A stretch of DNA of 64,000 nt from Vibrio sp. Isolate34 (GTDB taxonomy: Bacteria > Pseudomonadota > Gammaproteobacteria > Enterobacterales > Vibrionaceae): NCBI RefSeq assembly GCF_022397915.1, contig NZ_JAKEUO010000005.1, positions 116,492-180,491 of the forward strand, given 5' to 3'. Each line of letters starts with the position of its first letter. Positions within the stretch are counted from its first letter, which is position 1. Below are positions 53,657-63,808 of this stretch, one piece after another. The notes beneath the pieces are model-generated. The model saw nothing but the letters and a program-made list of their open reading frames with translations, was not told the origin of the DNA and did not search any database. Position numbers and translations under genes: made by a program.

Positions 53657-54496
53657 ATGCTTCGTATTCTATTGATTGCATTGTTCTCACTGGTTACAAC
53701 CATGAGTTTTGCAAGCGAAGAGGGTAAATACTCTGAACAGGAGTATTTGGATAGACCGCTGATGGAACGCTATATATTGGATGAGTTGAAGCAACTGCGA
53801 ATGGAACAACAAGACCTTGAGAGACGTCTCACTATTCAGATGACGGATCGCGAATTGACTGTAGCGGATAAATCGCTGAACTACGCCAATGTTACCGTAA
53901 CGTATTTCTTCTACATCATTGCTGGTGTGGCCTCTCTTATCGCGCTGGTGGGTTGGCAATCCATCAAAGAGCTTAAACACACAACTCAAGACATGGCTGA
54001 TAAGCGACTTAATTCTATCGCTCAAGACTATGAGAAGAAGTTTAATGTTCTTGAACGGGATCTTAAGCGCAAGACCAGAATCATTTCCGACAACAACCGC
54101 GAAATTGAAATTATCAATGAGATTCATAACCTATGGTTGAGAGCACAGAACGCACAAACGGCAGAGCAAAAAATTGAAATCTACGATGAAATACTGAAGG
54201 TTCGTCCTGGAGATTTAGAAGCACTTACTGCCAAAGCTGACGCTGCTATGGATATACAGGAATACCACTGGGCAATGAGTCTTTGTAACCGTGTATTAGA
54301 AGTCGATGACCAAAATGCTCATGCCTTGTATCAACGTGCTTGCGCCTACGCTCGATTAGGGGCAGAAGGTCAAGCTATCGATGACTTAGAGCGCGCTATT
54401 GAAGCCAGCGGGTCCATGAGAGAGCTGCTAACTGAAGAGCCGGATTTTGAAATGTTGCGTGGCCTAGAGCGCTTTGAGGCGCTTCGCGAAGAATAA
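53657..54496 (+). CDS. Membrane-anchored TPR protein
   Basis: 279 residues. Signal peptide 1-20 (ends MSFAS), a short acidic periplasmic stretch with a predicted coiled coil (LDELKQLRMEQQDLERRL), one membrane helix (about 77-98, YFFYIIAGVASLIALVGW), a cytoplasmic coiled coil (about 105-150) and two or three tetratricopeptide repeats (about 165-255, including ALTAKADAAMDIQEYHWAM). Likely a scaffold for an envelope complex; partners cannot be named. Monocistronic. Confidence 0.8.
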   Translation: MLRILLIALFSLVTTMSFASEEGKYSEQEYLDRPLMERYILDELKQLRMEQQDLERRLTIQMTDRELTVADKSLNYANVTVTYFFYIIAGVASLIALVGWQSIKELKHTTQDMADKRLNSIAQDYEKKFNVLERDLKRKTRIISDNNREIEIINEIHNLWLRAQNAQTAEQKIEIYDEILKVRPGDLEALTAKADAAMDIQEYHWAMSLCNRVLEVDDQNAHALYQRACAYARLGAEGQAIDDLERAIEASGSMRELLTEEPDFEMLRGLERFEALREE

Positions 54497-54507
54497 ATGT
54501 TTGGTGA

Positions 54508-54533
54508 CATGGTGGGTTTCTTATGCCCACCAT
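54508..54533 (+). terminator. Hairpin after the TPR gene
   Basis: ATGGTGGG pairs with CCCACCAT around TTTCTTATG, followed by ACTTTTA; a weak T tract. Confidence 0.55.
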
Positions 54534-54640
54534 ACTTTTATGCTTTGTACGGAACGGTTTCTTACATTTCGTTTATTTTGTTGATCTGATTGTTATGTTA
54601 TAACACTTAATAAGTTCCTTGTTATAACCGTTAAGTATTT

Positions 54641-55897
54641 ATGAAGTACCTCCGTATTAGCCTGATTGTTGTTGCTATCAGTGCATTTTCACTTGCCGCT
54701 TTACTCTCTTTTCATCCAGAACCAGAAAAAGAAATTGTAATAAAAGTCACGCCTTATCAAGAACTGAACACGGACGGTGAGGAACAGGCGCTCCCACAAA
54801 CCAATTCGAACCCAATGATCAAAATTCACTACTTTGTGAAGGTCGGGGATACCCTCAGTAACATATTCGAGTCGTGGAATCTGCCTTATGAAACGGTTCA
54901 TAAGGTCATGGAAGCGGATCTTGAATCTTTGAAACTCGATACGATAAAACCTGGTGACCACCTAGAACTGCTTGTAGATGGTGAGTCCAAACAGCTCGTT
55001 GAGTTGGTTTTCCACGAAAGTCTGGTTGAGCAGGCTGCCTTTACTCGAAATCATGATGGAAGCTTCAGCTATCAGTTCCATGAGATACCAGGTGAATGGA
55101 AGGAAAAACTCTACGCGGGTAGTGTCCATGGTAGCTTTTCAACATCTGCATACAAAGCAGGGCTTACCACAGCTCAGATAGCTAATATTACTCGCACGTT
55201 GAAAGATAAAGTTAACTTTACTCGTGAGCTAAGACCTGGTGATAACTTCAATGTACTGGTTAAAGAGCAGTACACGAATGATCACTTAACGGGAAAAACA
55301 GAAATTCAAGGCATCTCTATTCAATTGAGAAACCGAGAAGTGGCGGCGTTTTTGGCACCTGATGGCCTCTTCTACGACAGAGAGGGTAATAGCCTAGAGC
55401 AAGCGTTCGATAGATACCCTGTAGACAGAAAATTCCGAAGAATTACCTCATCGTTTAACCCTAAGCGAAGACACCCAGTGACAGGGCGAATCTCGCCACA
55501 CAATGGTACTGACTTTGCGACGCCTGTGGGTACGCCAGTATACTCAACGGGTGATGGCCGTGTTGTGGCGCTTCGTGATCACCCTTATGCCGGGAAATAC
55601 TTGGTGATTGAACATAACAGCGTATACACGACACGTTATCTTCACTTGAGCCGCTTCCTCGTTAAGAAAGGGCAGCAGATTAAGCGAGGTCAGAAAATCG
55701 CATTATCGGGTGCAACTGGCCGTATCACAGGTCCTCATTTGCACTTTGAAGTATTAGTCCGTGGTCGAGCTGTTGATGCGATGAAGGCAAACTTACCGAT
55801 GGCAAGTTCGATTATGCCTAAAGATAGGAAAGAATTTTTGGCTCGAATGGCCTCTTTTGATGCCATGATTTCTGAGCCAGCAGATCGTGCAAGTTAG
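54641..55897 (+). CDS. M23 family peptidoglycan DD-endopeptidase (MepM/Shy-like)
   Basis: 418-residue periplasmic cell-wall hydrolase that cuts peptide cross-links to allow growth. N-terminal membrane anchor (about 5-24), a LysM/OapA-like domain (about 62-135: VKVGDTLSNIFESW), a middle domain, and the LytM peptidase (about 275-380) with zinc ligands in HNGTDFATPVGTP and GPHLHFEVLV. It resembles the V. cholerae Shy endopeptidases, but I cannot tell ShyA from ShyC by eye. No clear ribosome site precedes the ATG. Confidence 0.9.
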   Translation: MKYLRISLIVVAISAFSLAALLSFHPEPEKEIVIKVTPYQELNTDGEEQALPQTNSNPMIKIHYFVKVGDTLSNIFESWNLPYETVHKVMEADLESLKLDTIKPGDHLELLVDGESKQLVELVFHESLVEQAAFTRNHDGSFSYQFHEIPGEWKEKLYAGSVHGSFSTSAYKAGLTTAQIANITRTLKDKVNFTRELRPGDNFNVLVKEQYTNDHLTGKTEIQGISIQLRNREVAAFLAPDGLFYDREGNSLEQAFDRYPVDRKFRRITSSFNPKRRHPVTGRISPHNGTDFATPVGTPVYSTGDGRVVALRDHPYAGKYLVIEHNSVYTTRYLHLSRFLVKKGQQIKRGQKIALSGATGRITGPHLHFEVLVRGRAVDAMKANLPMASSIMPKDRKEFLARMASFDAMISEPADRAS

Positions 55898-55932
55898 AGA
55901 TATTCGAGCCTAAGTTGGCCAACGAATACAAT

Positions 55933-55972
55933 AACGCCCCTTAGCTAGTTATTTAGCTAAGGGGCGTTTTTT
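55933..55972. terminator. Terminator between the M23 gene and the YbjQ gene
   Basis: AACGCCCCTTAGCTA pairs with TAGCTAAGGGGCGTT, followed by TTTTT; the genes converge here. Confidence 0.9.
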
Positions 55973-56005
55973 ATAGGTAGTCACTCGATTTAGCGAGTGA
56001 TTAAG

Positions 56006-56326
56006 TTAAGCAACAACAACCGCTGTGCCACTTGCTGAAACCATCAGCATGCCATTGCCTGTACCCAATACTTCGTAATCAATATCGACACCAACCACCG
56101 CGTTTGCACCTGCTTCAATGGCTTTCTGTTCTAGCTCTTTGAATGCGTAGTTACGAGCTTTCTCCAACTCTTTTTCGTAAGTACCAGAACGCCCACCAAC
56201 AAAGTCACGAATACCCGAAAACATATCTTTGAATACGTTCACCCCTAGGATCGCTTCTCCTGCAATAACCCCTTTGTAATCGACAATGCGTTTGCCTTCG
56301 ACAGATTGTGTAGTGGTAATAATCAT
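56006..56326 (-). CDS. YbjQ/DUF74 family protein (putative heavy-metal-binding domain)
   Basis: 106-residue protein that fits the YbjQ/UPF0145 family over its whole length: starts [20 protein letters not shown], then [19 protein letters not shown] and the central [17 protein letters not shown], ending [20 protein letters not shown]. Family members form pentameric rings; the metal-binding label is putative. Lies just left of the LysR gene on the same strand. Confidence 0.88.
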   Translation of the reverse strand: MIITTTQSVEGKRIVDYKGVIAGEAILGVNVFKDMFSGIRDFVGGRSGTYEKELEKARNYAFKELEQKAIEAGANAVVGVDIDYEVLGTGNGMLMVSASGTAVVVA

Positions 56327-56397
56327 AATAGCCTCTGTATGTTAGATGCGTTGTAACTAGCTGAATAACGGCTAGCTGTATTGTGGGTGGAGCCGTT

Positions 56398-57324
56398 TTA
56401 TTCTTGAATATCACCGCTGATTATTGTCTCTGAGCGTGTGAATTCATGTCTCAACCATGTTCTCAGTTTTAGCACACTTTCTTGGTTTAATTTGTTTTTT
56501 GGACAAACAAAATAGAAATCTTGGTGTGGGTTAGCCACTGGTTCACCAAGCTCTACCAGCATCCCGTGGCTAATGTCATCTTTCACAAACAAGCGGTGAG
56601 TGACCAATACACCAAGTGACCGAATCGCACCTTGCACAGCTTGAATCGAAACATCGAACGTCAAGTTACTGTGGAAGGTAGGCATAGGGATTTGGTAATG
56701 ATCACACCACACTTGCCAGTCATGCTTTCGCCTAGGGTTAAAGACACCAATGGTCGGGTTTTGTTTCACGAGTTGTTCAACGCTTAATCCCATTTGGTTT
56801 TTCAATAGTGCAGGGCTGCAGACTAGAACTAGATCATCATCGCCGAGCTTTTCGCTGTAATACTGATCCCATTCGTTCGGTTTGCCGTGCACAAGGGCAA
56901 TATCCACGCCTTCCTGCTCGATATCAAAAGGGCCAGTTAAGGTGGAAATACGAATATCGAGTGAGGGAGCAAACGCTTGGAAGTCGGGGACTCGGGGAAT
57001 CCACCAGTGCATCGCGAGTGAGTTCACCATGTTAAGTGTAATACGGTGATCGTTAGGTGCTTTTGCCAGTTCTTCAGTGGCTTCAATTACTTGTTCGAGT
57101 GCTGGCGCGATCTTTCGATAATATCGCTTACCTGCGGCATTTAGCACAACACGGCGACCTACACGTTGAAACAACGGCTTGTTGACCAGTTGTTCCAGTG
57201 ACTTGATAGCTTGGCTTACTGCAGAGTGGCTGACATACAACACCCGAGCAGCGTCGGTCATGCTGCCAGTTTCAGCCACAGCAATGAAAGCATAAACGGA
57301 TTTAAGCGGAACGAGTTTCTTCAT
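56398..57324 (-). CDS. LysR-family transcriptional regulator (GcvA-like)
   Basis: 308 residues. N-terminal HTH (SVYAFIAVAETGSMTDAARV, then LYVSHSAVSQAIKSLEQLV) and LysR substrate-binding domain (from about 92). The DIALVHGKPNEW stretch is typical of the GcvA-like subgroup. It is divergent from the DMT transporter at 57416, 91 bases away. By the usual LysR layout it probably controls that gene. Confidence 0.88.
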   Translation of the reverse strand: MKKLVPLKSVYAFIAVAETGSMTDAARVLYVSHSAVSQAIKSLEQLVNKPLFQRVGRRVVLNAAGKRYYRKIAPALEQVIEATEELAKAPNDHRITLNMVNSLAMHWWIPRVPDFQAFAPSLDIRISTLTGPFDIEQEGVDIALVHGKPNEWDQYYSEKLGDDDLVLVCSPALLKNQMGLSVEQLVKQNPTIGVFNPRRKHDWQVWCDHYQIPMPTFHSNLTFDVSIQAVQGAIRSLGVLVTHRLFVKDDISHGMLVELGEPVANPHQDFYFVCPKNKLNQESVLKLRTWLRHEFTRSETIISGDIQE

Positions 57325-57415
57325 TGGTAAGTTTTCCTTACAGTTATGGTTAATATTACTCGCTATTTTTCATCACGTCACGTCTCTAAAATAGGTGTCA
57401 TAGGAGGTGATAATT

Positions 57416-58426
57416 ATGTCTGATATTACCAAGGCAACGACTTTCATGCTGTTGTCGACGTTCAGTTTGTCTTTAAGTGGTTTAATGGCCAAGTATCTAT
57501 CTGAAGCGATGCCCATTTCGTTGTTGAATTTTGTGCGTTTTTTCTTACCCAGTCTGTTTTTATTCTTATTCTTGATGTTTTACAACGTGACCAAACCATC
57601 GGGAGAGATGTGGAAGCCTTTGGTGATGCGTGCAATCTTTATGGTGGCGTGTCAGTGGTGTTTCCTCACGTCACTGCAAACCTTAACTTTGGTTGAAGGT
57701 GTGGTGTTATTCAGTACAGGGCCTTTGTTTATTCCGTTGTTAGAAAAATTAATATTCGGAACTAAGATTCATACAACGACCATCGTTTGTTTGGCGATAA
57801 CCTTTGTTGGCGTTGTATTGATGGCTGGGGATTGGTCGCAGTTTGAATATGGATCAGAGTTTTTTAGACCGGCGCTGTTGCTGGGTTTAATGGCGGGCAT
57901 GTTCAATTCAGGCTCACAAGTCAGCTTATATCGAGCATCCAAGACAAGCCTTTCACCAGCAGAGCTTAACGCGTGGACGTTTTTAGTCGCCGCAATCATA
58001 GTGATTCCTATGGTTGTGTTTACTTCAGTCTCAGCGGCTCCTGAGGTAATTGAAAGCACAGGCAGTTTATCGGTGTTGTTGTCTTTTGATGACTTACGTT
58101 GGATAGGGCTGGGTGCACTTGGGTTGGCGCTATTCACCATTAATACGCAGATTTTCCGTGCGAAAGCGTACAAGTTGGCAGACAGTGGATCTCAATTGGC
58201 TCCGTTAATCTTCACTAACATGCTGTTTAGCGCATTATGGCAGGGCTTGTTCTTTGATGACGTGTTTTCTACTCAACAGATGATTGGCATTAACCTCATT
58301 GTGGTTGCGAGCATTAGCAATACGTTATTGGCCAAAAGACACAGCAGAGCGAAAGCCAAGCAGGCACCGCGAGCTGCAATGACGGTAGCGAACGCTACAG
58401 CGTTGGATTCTGCCGCGAAAAGTTAA
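57416..58426 (+). CDS. DMT (EamA) family transporter
   Basis: 336-residue inner-membrane protein with ten predicted helices and two EamA halves (STFSLSLSGLMAKYLSEAMP at the start; ADSGSQLAPLIFTNMLFSAL in the second). AGGAGG lies 8 bases before ATG 57416, which is preferred over the in-frame GTG at 57407. The family exports metabolites or drugs; the substrate is unknown. Divergent from a LysR gene. Confidence 0.85.
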   Translation: MSDITKATTFMLLSTFSLSLSGLMAKYLSEAMPISLLNFVRFFLPSLFLFLFLMFYNVTKPSGEMWKPLVMRAIFMVACQWCFLTSLQTLTLVEGVVLFSTGPLFIPLLEKLIFGTKIHTTTIVCLAITFVGVVLMAGDWSQFEYGSEFFRPALLLGLMAGMFNSGSQVSLYRASKTSLSPAELNAWTFLVAAIIVIPMVVFTSVSAAPEVIESTGSLSVLLSFDDLRWIGLGALGLALFTINTQIFRAKAYKLADSGSQLAPLIFTNMLFSALWQGLFFDDVFSTQQMIGINLIVVASISNTLLAKRHSRAKAKQAPRAAMTVANATALDSAAKS

Positions 58427-58477
58427 ACATTGAGTTTATGACCTAAAAGCTAGAACTTAGAACCTATAACTTAAAAT

Positions 58478-61400
58478 CTAGAACAACGAACGTATGTACT
58501 CTTTCACTCGTTCAATGTGCTGGTTCTTATCAATCTCACAGCGTTGGTTAGCTTCAAGGAATCGCTCAGCGTATTTGTCATAGATTTTGTTTTCTAAGAA
58601 CAGTAGATACAGTTTTGGATCGATATGACCGCTGGTGGCCATGTCGGTCATGATGTTGAGTGATTCACTGAGCAGCTTGCCTTTTTTGTATGGGCGATCA
58701 CTGGACGTGAGCGCTTCAAACACATCAGCAATCGCCATCGCTCTAGACGGCAGAGGCAGTTGGTCTTCGTTCAAGCCTCTTGGGTAGCCTTTACCATCAA
58801 TGCGTTCGTGATGCCCGCTCGCGATATCTGGGATGTTTTTGAGGTAAGAAGGGTAAGGGAGTTTGTTGAGCATGGTGAAGGTTTGAATAATATGGTCGTT
58901 GATCATAAAGCGCTCTTCATCGTTTAACGTGCCACGACGTACTTTCAAATTGTGCAGTTCACCTTGATTGTATTTGACCTCTCCCGGCTTGAGCACAAAC
59001 GCTTCTTGCCACAAATCTGCAGGGTTAAAGCCATTGTCCCAAGGTATTTTGTGCTCGGGTTTGTCAGCAAGTAGAGGCTCCATGATTGGCAAAGTCTGTT
59101 CTGTATTTTCTGGCTTAGTTTGACCTTTCTCTGTCGCGTCTTTTTGTGTGCGGAATCTCTCTTTTTCAGACCAAGATAAACCGAGTTGGTCGTCCAGTGT
59201 GCGCTTCCATTGGCGTTGAGCGATTTGGTCTAAGCGTTCGAGTTGCTCTTCTGTCATCGATTCTCCACCCAGGTTGCACTGTGCAACGAAGGCAAACTCT
59301 TCATCCAGCTCAGACAGGCTTTGTTCGAGTATTTTCAGTTGTTCCTCTTGAAGTCCACCGTTGGCCATCGCTTTCCAGTAGTCGGTTTCCGCTTGTTGTT
59401 TTAGCAACTCAAATCGCATGCGAACTTCGTGGATTCGGTCATAAATCGTTTCTAATTTTGTCGCTTTATCTACCACATATTCTGGTGTGGTGACCTTACC
59501 GCAATCGTGCAGCCACGCGGCTAACATCAACTCTTCCCATTGCTTACTATCGAGTGAAAACTGAGGGTAGTAACGGTCATCATCAATGGTCGCTTGGGTT
59601 AACCACTTGGTGAGCTCAGGCACTCTTTGACAATGTCCGCCAGTGTATGGAGACTTGGTATCTATCGCAGAGGCTATCAACTCAATAAACGCGTTGAGCA
59701 TGTCTTTCTGTTGCTGCATTTGATCTATGTTGTCTTTAGCGATTTCGGCAAAGCTCAGCAGCTCGCGTAAAAATGCGTGCTTGTCTTCCTGCATCTTAGT
59801 AATCGGCCTTTCATAGCCTATCGCCACAATGCCCACCAACAGCTTTTCGCGGTTTAACAGCGGGAACAGATACAGGTCGGAATTGAAGATTGAATCCTGA
59901 TAATAGTTGAGTACGTTATCTTCTCGATTAAGGTGGATCGTCTCTCCAGATTTGAGCTGACACAGCAGCCATGGGGTGTGGTTGATGAAGTCATTAATGT
60001 CGGCTTTAAAAGGTAAAATGGCAAGGTTAGCTGCCGTATCAAACACATCCTTTTCTTCGGATTGGGTAAACAACACGATGGTTTCTGCTTTGGTGATCAA
60101 GTAGCTTTGATGCGCAATATTCTTGGCTAAAATCGAAAACTCCTGATTACCCGCGGTGTCCCGAAGTAGTGCTATCAGATCATGAAGCGTGTGCTCCATT
60201 AGCTCAATCGAGTGGGTGAGGTTAGCCACTTCTTTGATCATACTCTTGGGATAATGGGTGCGTCTGAAATCAAACCGAGCGATGTTATCCGTCAGTTGCA
60301 TCAAAGTATTCAGTGGTTTAGATAAGCGATTGGCAACCAGCCACACGATGCCGAAACAGATAAATAACATCCCAATCGCAACGGCGACTTGCTTGTCACG
60401 CATTGAGATAAGATCAGAAAGCAGTTCATTGTGTGGTGTCGCTTCGGCTAAATATAGAGTCACATTCTGTGTCAGTTTTACAGGTGTTAAGGTTAATGCC
60501 CATGTGTTTAGGTTGTACTCAACGTTCTTCAGGTTGAGATTAAACTTCTCTTCATCTGAGATTAGCGGCCCTAAAACAGAGGATTTCAATGCCTCTATCT
60601 GTTCTCGTTTTGGCACATTAAAGAAGCTTTGATCTTGTTCACTTCCTGACACTTTTCCTACGGCTTGACCATTACTGCTATCTTTACTTTCGGGACGTAG
60701 TTTTAAGTTAGATATCGATAAATCAAGTTGATGCTGACCGAGAAGATTAAAGTGTTGATCGAACAGTGCCAGTCGAGTTTGTGGGGAATAAGCGAGTTTA
60801 CTGATTTGAGAAGAGAGTGATTTTAAGGTGAAGTCGGCACCTACCACATGCTTGCCATCTGCCGAGCGCCTAGAAAGCGTAATACCGTTAGTTTGCAGGA
60901 AATAGAACAGATAGGGTTCAGAGAGTTGTATAGAGCCGTCTGGTTTTGCATTACGAAACCAAGGTCGAGTGGTTGGATTGAACTTGCTCTCGGCTTGCAT
61001 GGTGCTGATCACTTGGTGCGCACCGTCTAAAAAAGTGATGAAGTTTTCACCGTCTAGATTGGTACTGCTGACCATCATGGTCGCTTTGGCCGGAGCATTA
61101 TTGTCGGCTCTTTGTTTGTTGGTGCTTAATGGACGAAAAATTCTGAATTCACCATCCTCGGAACCATAGAACAGTGCGACCAAGTTAGTATTTTGTTTGA
61201 AGATGATATCAACCGAAGCCAACCAAGACTCCTTTTCAACCGAAGAAGTTTGTTGAGCCACAAACGGGCTAACCGCCATTACGTTTAAGGTGGTGATGAC
61301 AGGAGCAATGGCTTGTTTAAACACCGATTCCAACTTATCACGATGTTCATTACTGACCTCGCGAACTGTGCTTAACAACAACTCTTGAGAATGCCGATAG

Positions 61401-61492
61401 CTTATTGATATCAATACCGCACCGACAAAGGTTGTCAAAATTAAGAAAAGGCTGGTGATGTGGATACTCAGCGGATATCGTCTTCGTCTCAT
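58478..61492 (-). CDS. Membrane HD-GYP cyclic-di-GMP phosphodiesterase with Cache, HAMP and GAF domains
   Basis: 1004 residues from ATG 61492 (GGAG upstream; an in-frame ATG at 61561 has no such site). Order: helix 1 (about 10-30), periplasmic dCache-like domain to about 350 (TRPWFRNAKPDGSIQLSEPY), helix 2 (about 364-385), HAMP-like linker, GAF-like domain (about 465-590), then HD-GYP. The HD pair is in WLHDCGKV (H661) and the GYP motif in ERIDGKGYPRGL (about 902). Between them lie about 240 residues, against some 65 in ordinary HD-GYP domains. The insertion is rich in Glu, Gln and Lys. Metal ligands look intact, so degradation of c-di-GMP is likely. Confidence 0.88.
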   Translation of the reverse strand: MRRRRYPLSIHITSLFLILTTFVGAVLISISYRHSQELLLSTVREVSNEHRDKLESVFKQAIAPVITTLNVMAVSPFVAQQTSSVEKESWLASVDIIFKQNTNLVALFYGSEDGEFRIFRPLSTNKQRADNNAPAKATMMVSSTNLDGENFITFLDGAHQVISTMQAESKFNPTTRPWFRNAKPDGSIQLSEPYLFYFLQTNGITLSRRSADGKHVVGADFTLKSLSSQISKLAYSPQTRLALFDQHFNLLGQHQLDLSISNLKLRPESKDSSNGQAVGKVSGSEQDQSFFNVPKREQIEALKSSVLGPLISDEEKFNLNLKNVEYNLNTWALTLTPVKLTQNVTLYLAEATPHNELLSDLISMRDKQVAVAIGMLFICFGIVWLVANRLSKPLNTLMQLTDNIARFDFRRTHYPKSMIKEVANLTHSIELMEHTLHDLIALLRDTAGNQEFSILAKNIAHQSYLITKAETIVLFTQSEEKDVFDTAANLAILPFKADINDFINHTPWLLCQLKSGETIHLNREDNVLNYYQDSIFNSDLYLFPLLNREKLLVGIVAIGYERPITKMQEDKHAFLRELLSFAEIAKDNIDQMQQQKDMLNAFIELIASAIDTKSPYTGGHCQRVPELTKWLTQATIDDDRYYPQFSLDSKQWEELMLAAWLHDCGKVTTPEYVVDKATKLETIYDRIHEVRMRFELLKQQAETDYWKAMANGGLQEEQLKILEQSLSELDEEFAFVAQCNLGGESMTEEQLERLDQIAQRQWKRTLDDQLGLSWSEKERFRTQKDATEKGQTKPENTEQTLPIMEPLLADKPEHKIPWDNGFNPADLWQEAFVLKPGEVKYNQGELHNLKVRRGTLNDEERFMINDHIIQTFTMLNKLPYPSYLKNIPDIASGHHERIDGKGYPRGLNEDQLPLPSRAMAIADVFEALTSSDRPYKKGKLLSESLNIMTDMATSGHIDPKLYLLFLENKIYDKYAERFLEANQRCEIDKNQHIERVKEYIRSLF

Positions 61493-61779
61493 CAAACACT
61501 CCGACTTGTGAACTGGTTTAAGTATTGACGAACTTGAGTAGGTTGCAAAAAATTGGCTCAATTACCGGGTTTGCATGGAATACGTGCAGGAGAGGCAGTC
61601 TATCCGTTCTATCGTGCAAAGCAAACGAGTAACAATAAAGCCTCACGTTTTGGTGCTAATTGTCACTTTCAACTGATAAACTGATTAAATTGTTGCCACG
61701 AGGCACTCCTTTTCAGAAAGCGGTTCCAGGGATACCTTTTTGAAAAACGTTTAGAGACCAAGCTAGAGGGCATTGTTTC

Positions 61780-62526
61780 ATGGAACTCAAAGTAGATACT
61801 CATACCCACACATACGCAAGTGGTCATGCTTACAGCACGCTTATCGAGAATGCTAAGTCGGCAAAACAAAATGGATTAGACATGTTTTGCACTACTGACC
61901 ATTCAGAGTCGATGCCGGGCGCGCCACACTATTGGTTCTTCAGCAACCAGCGTGTGCTTCCTCGTTTTATCGAAGACGTTGCGATTATCCGCGGCGTGGA
62001 ATCAAACATCATGAACACACAGGGTGAAATCGATATTCATCCGAGCGTGGATAAGAACCTAGATTGGGTGATTGCCAGCTTCCACGAGCCAGTATTTCGT
62101 CCATCGGATGTCGCCACTCATACAGAAGCGTTGCTGAATGTGATTAAGGGCGGTCGAGTCGATGCACTTGGCCACTTAGGCAATCCAAATTTTGATTTCG
62201 ATTTCGAAGCTGTGATTGAATGCGCAGTTAAACATAACGTCGCAATCGAGATTAATAACACCACACTCAAAGGCAATAGCCGAGTGGGTAGTGTTGACCG
62301 CTGTTTTGAGATCGCGAGAATCGCGAAAGCGAAAGGGGCGTTCATTACTACCGGAAGTGATGCGCATTTCTGCCAAGACGTGGGCGGGCTGAATCTTGTG
62401 TCTTCACTACTTGATGAGGTAGGCGTTGATTCGAGTAAGGTGATTACCCATTCGCGAAAGCAATTCCTGTCATTTTTGGCGCTGCGTGGTCGCAATGACA
62501 TCCCAGAATACTCAGTTCTTGCTTAA
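61780..62526 (+). CDS. PHP-domain phosphoesterase, YcdX-like
   Basis: 248-residue metal-dependent phosphatase. The trinuclear-site ligands are visible: [54 protein letters not shown], and TTGSDAHFC near the end. The length matches E. coli YcdX, which has been tied to swarming and has no settled natural substrate. AGAGGG lies 12 bases before the ATG. Stands alone. Confidence 0.9.
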   Translation: MELKVDTHTHTYASGHAYSTLIENAKSAKQNGLDMFCTTDHSESMPGAPHYWFFSNQRVLPRFIEDVAIIRGVESNIMNTQGEIDIHPSVDKNLDWVIASFHEPVFRPSDVATHTEALLNVIKGGRVDALGHLGNPNFDFDFEAVIECAVKHNVAIEINNTTLKGNSRVGSVDRCFEIARIAKAKGAFITTGSDAHFCQDVGGLNLVSSLLDEVGVDSSKVITHSRKQFLSFLALRGRNDIPEYSVLA

Positions 62527-62670
62527 GAGAATGTCGGTGGGTTTGCATTTCGACACAATCAATTTTTGTGCCTGTCAGATTTTTGTATACACTAGCCGAA
62601 AATAATAAAGTCGAAGTGTCACAATCATGATGGCGCTATCTTCAAAGTCACAGTTTCACTTGGAGAAACA

Positions 62671-63066
62671 ATGAAAACTCGCTCAATCATTTTATCTGGT
62701 TTAATCGCTGCTGCAGTAATGTCTGGCAACGCATTTGCTAACGTTGACCTCAAGAAAAACATGCAAGAAATGAAGCTTGCGTTTAAACAAGCGGCAGAAG
62801 CTCAAAACATCGAAGAGATGCAGAAACCTATCGTTCGTTTAGATACGTTAGTGGCAGAACTGAAAACGGGTGTTTACCCAGTAGAAAAAGAAGACAACTT
62901 CATGGAAGGCTTCAAAAAAATCAGTGCTTCAATTGATAGCATTGAACAGAAGCTAGACCAAGGTGACTTTGAAGCGGCACAGCAAGAGCTGCGCACGATT
63001 GACGGCCTTCGCGAAGAGTACCACGAGAAGCGTAACCCAAGCATTTGGAGCAAGATCTTCGGTTAA
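62671..63066 (+). CDS. Cytochrome b562 family protein
   Basis: 131 residues. Signal peptide 1-23 (ends NAFAN); mature protein is a four-helix bundle. The heme-ligand Met lies near the mature start (LKKNMQEM) and the His near the end (LREEYHEKRNP), as in E. coli cytochrome b562 (Met7, His102). Function of this periplasmic heme protein is unclear. A GGAGAAACA ribosome site lies just upstream; a long terminator follows. Confidence 0.8.
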   Translation: MKTRSIILSGLIAAAVMSGNAFANVDLKKNMQEMKLAFKQAAEAQNIEEMQKPIVRLDTLVAELKTGVYPVEKEDNFMEGFKKISASIDSIEQKLDQGDFEAAQQELRTIDGLREEYHEKRNPSIWSKIFG

Positions 63067-63111
63067 TTCGCTTGTTCATTAGAGTGACCAGATAACAAAG
63101 TTCAACTTCTA

Positions 63112-63160
63112 AAACGCCGTATATATTTCCTTTTTCAGGAAAATATATGCGGCGTTTTTT
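63112..63160 (+). terminator. Terminator after the cytochrome b562 gene
   Basis: AACGCCG-ATATATTTCC pairs with GGAAAATATAT-CGGCGTT, followed by TTTTT. Confidence 0.9.
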
Positions 63161-63346
63161 ATTGTCTTTTTTCTAATCAGTTTGATGCACTGAGGTGCGT
63201 AATATTTTATTAGCACTTCTGTTGTAACCAGTTTTTAACCAAATAGAGTGTGCGTTAGCTTCAATTTTTTAACCTGATGTTAATCTTTACGTTTACCTAT
63301 ATAGCAAGTGCCTCATAATAAGAGAAATTTATAAAGATTTGGAATA

Positions 63347-63697
63347 ATGCGCCGAACTTCGTTCAATCTCTCCATGTTACTTGCTACAGCGTTAAGTTGG
63401 GCTTTAGTGACACTAATGCCTGTTATCAATGCTCATGGTAACAGTGCGGGAGTGTGGGCGTCGTTGTGTACGGTCAACGGTTTTGAACTGGTTCAAATTG
63501 AAGAAGGCGAACCGAATACTCATAAAGGTAAGCCGTGTCCGTTTAGCCATTTTTCCACATTTCACCAAGATGAACTTCCAACTACACTACTGACAACTCG
63601 ACTGAGTTTTATTGTCTCAGACAGCTACGCTTTTTTGGCTCTAAGCGAACGCTACACGAGGCAAGCCCCGCGCGGCCCTCCCTTTGTTACTGCTTAA
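63347..63697 (+). CDS. DUF2946-like small exported protein
   Basis: 116 residues. N-terminal signal or anchor (about 8-28), then LCTVNGFELVQI and GKPCPFSHFSTFH, a Cys/His-bearing stretch, ending in APRGPPFVTA. The layout fits DUF2946-type proteins, which often lie beside PepSY membrane proteins and TonB-receptor genes involved in metal uptake. The gene downstream is indeed PepSY-like. Function is inferred from context only. Confidence 0.65.
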   Translation: MRRTSFNLSMLLATALSWALVTLMPVINAHGNSAGVWASLCTVNGFELVQIEEGEPNTHKGKPCPFSHFSTFHQDELPTTLLTTRLSFIVSDSYAFLALSERYTRQAPRGPPFVTA

Positions 63698-63808
63698 ACC
63701 TAACCCATTAAAATAATTAAAAAATAAAGTATTAAGTAAAGTTAAACATGCCTTAGTGACTTTCTGATTTTTCAGAAGGTACGTTTGCGCGTGTCAAAGG
63801 AAATAATA

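Noticed and set aside
53687..54127. 146-codon minus-strand ORF within the TPR gene
   Set aside because: Antisense shadow; the plus-strand frame has a signal peptide, membrane helix and TPR pattern.
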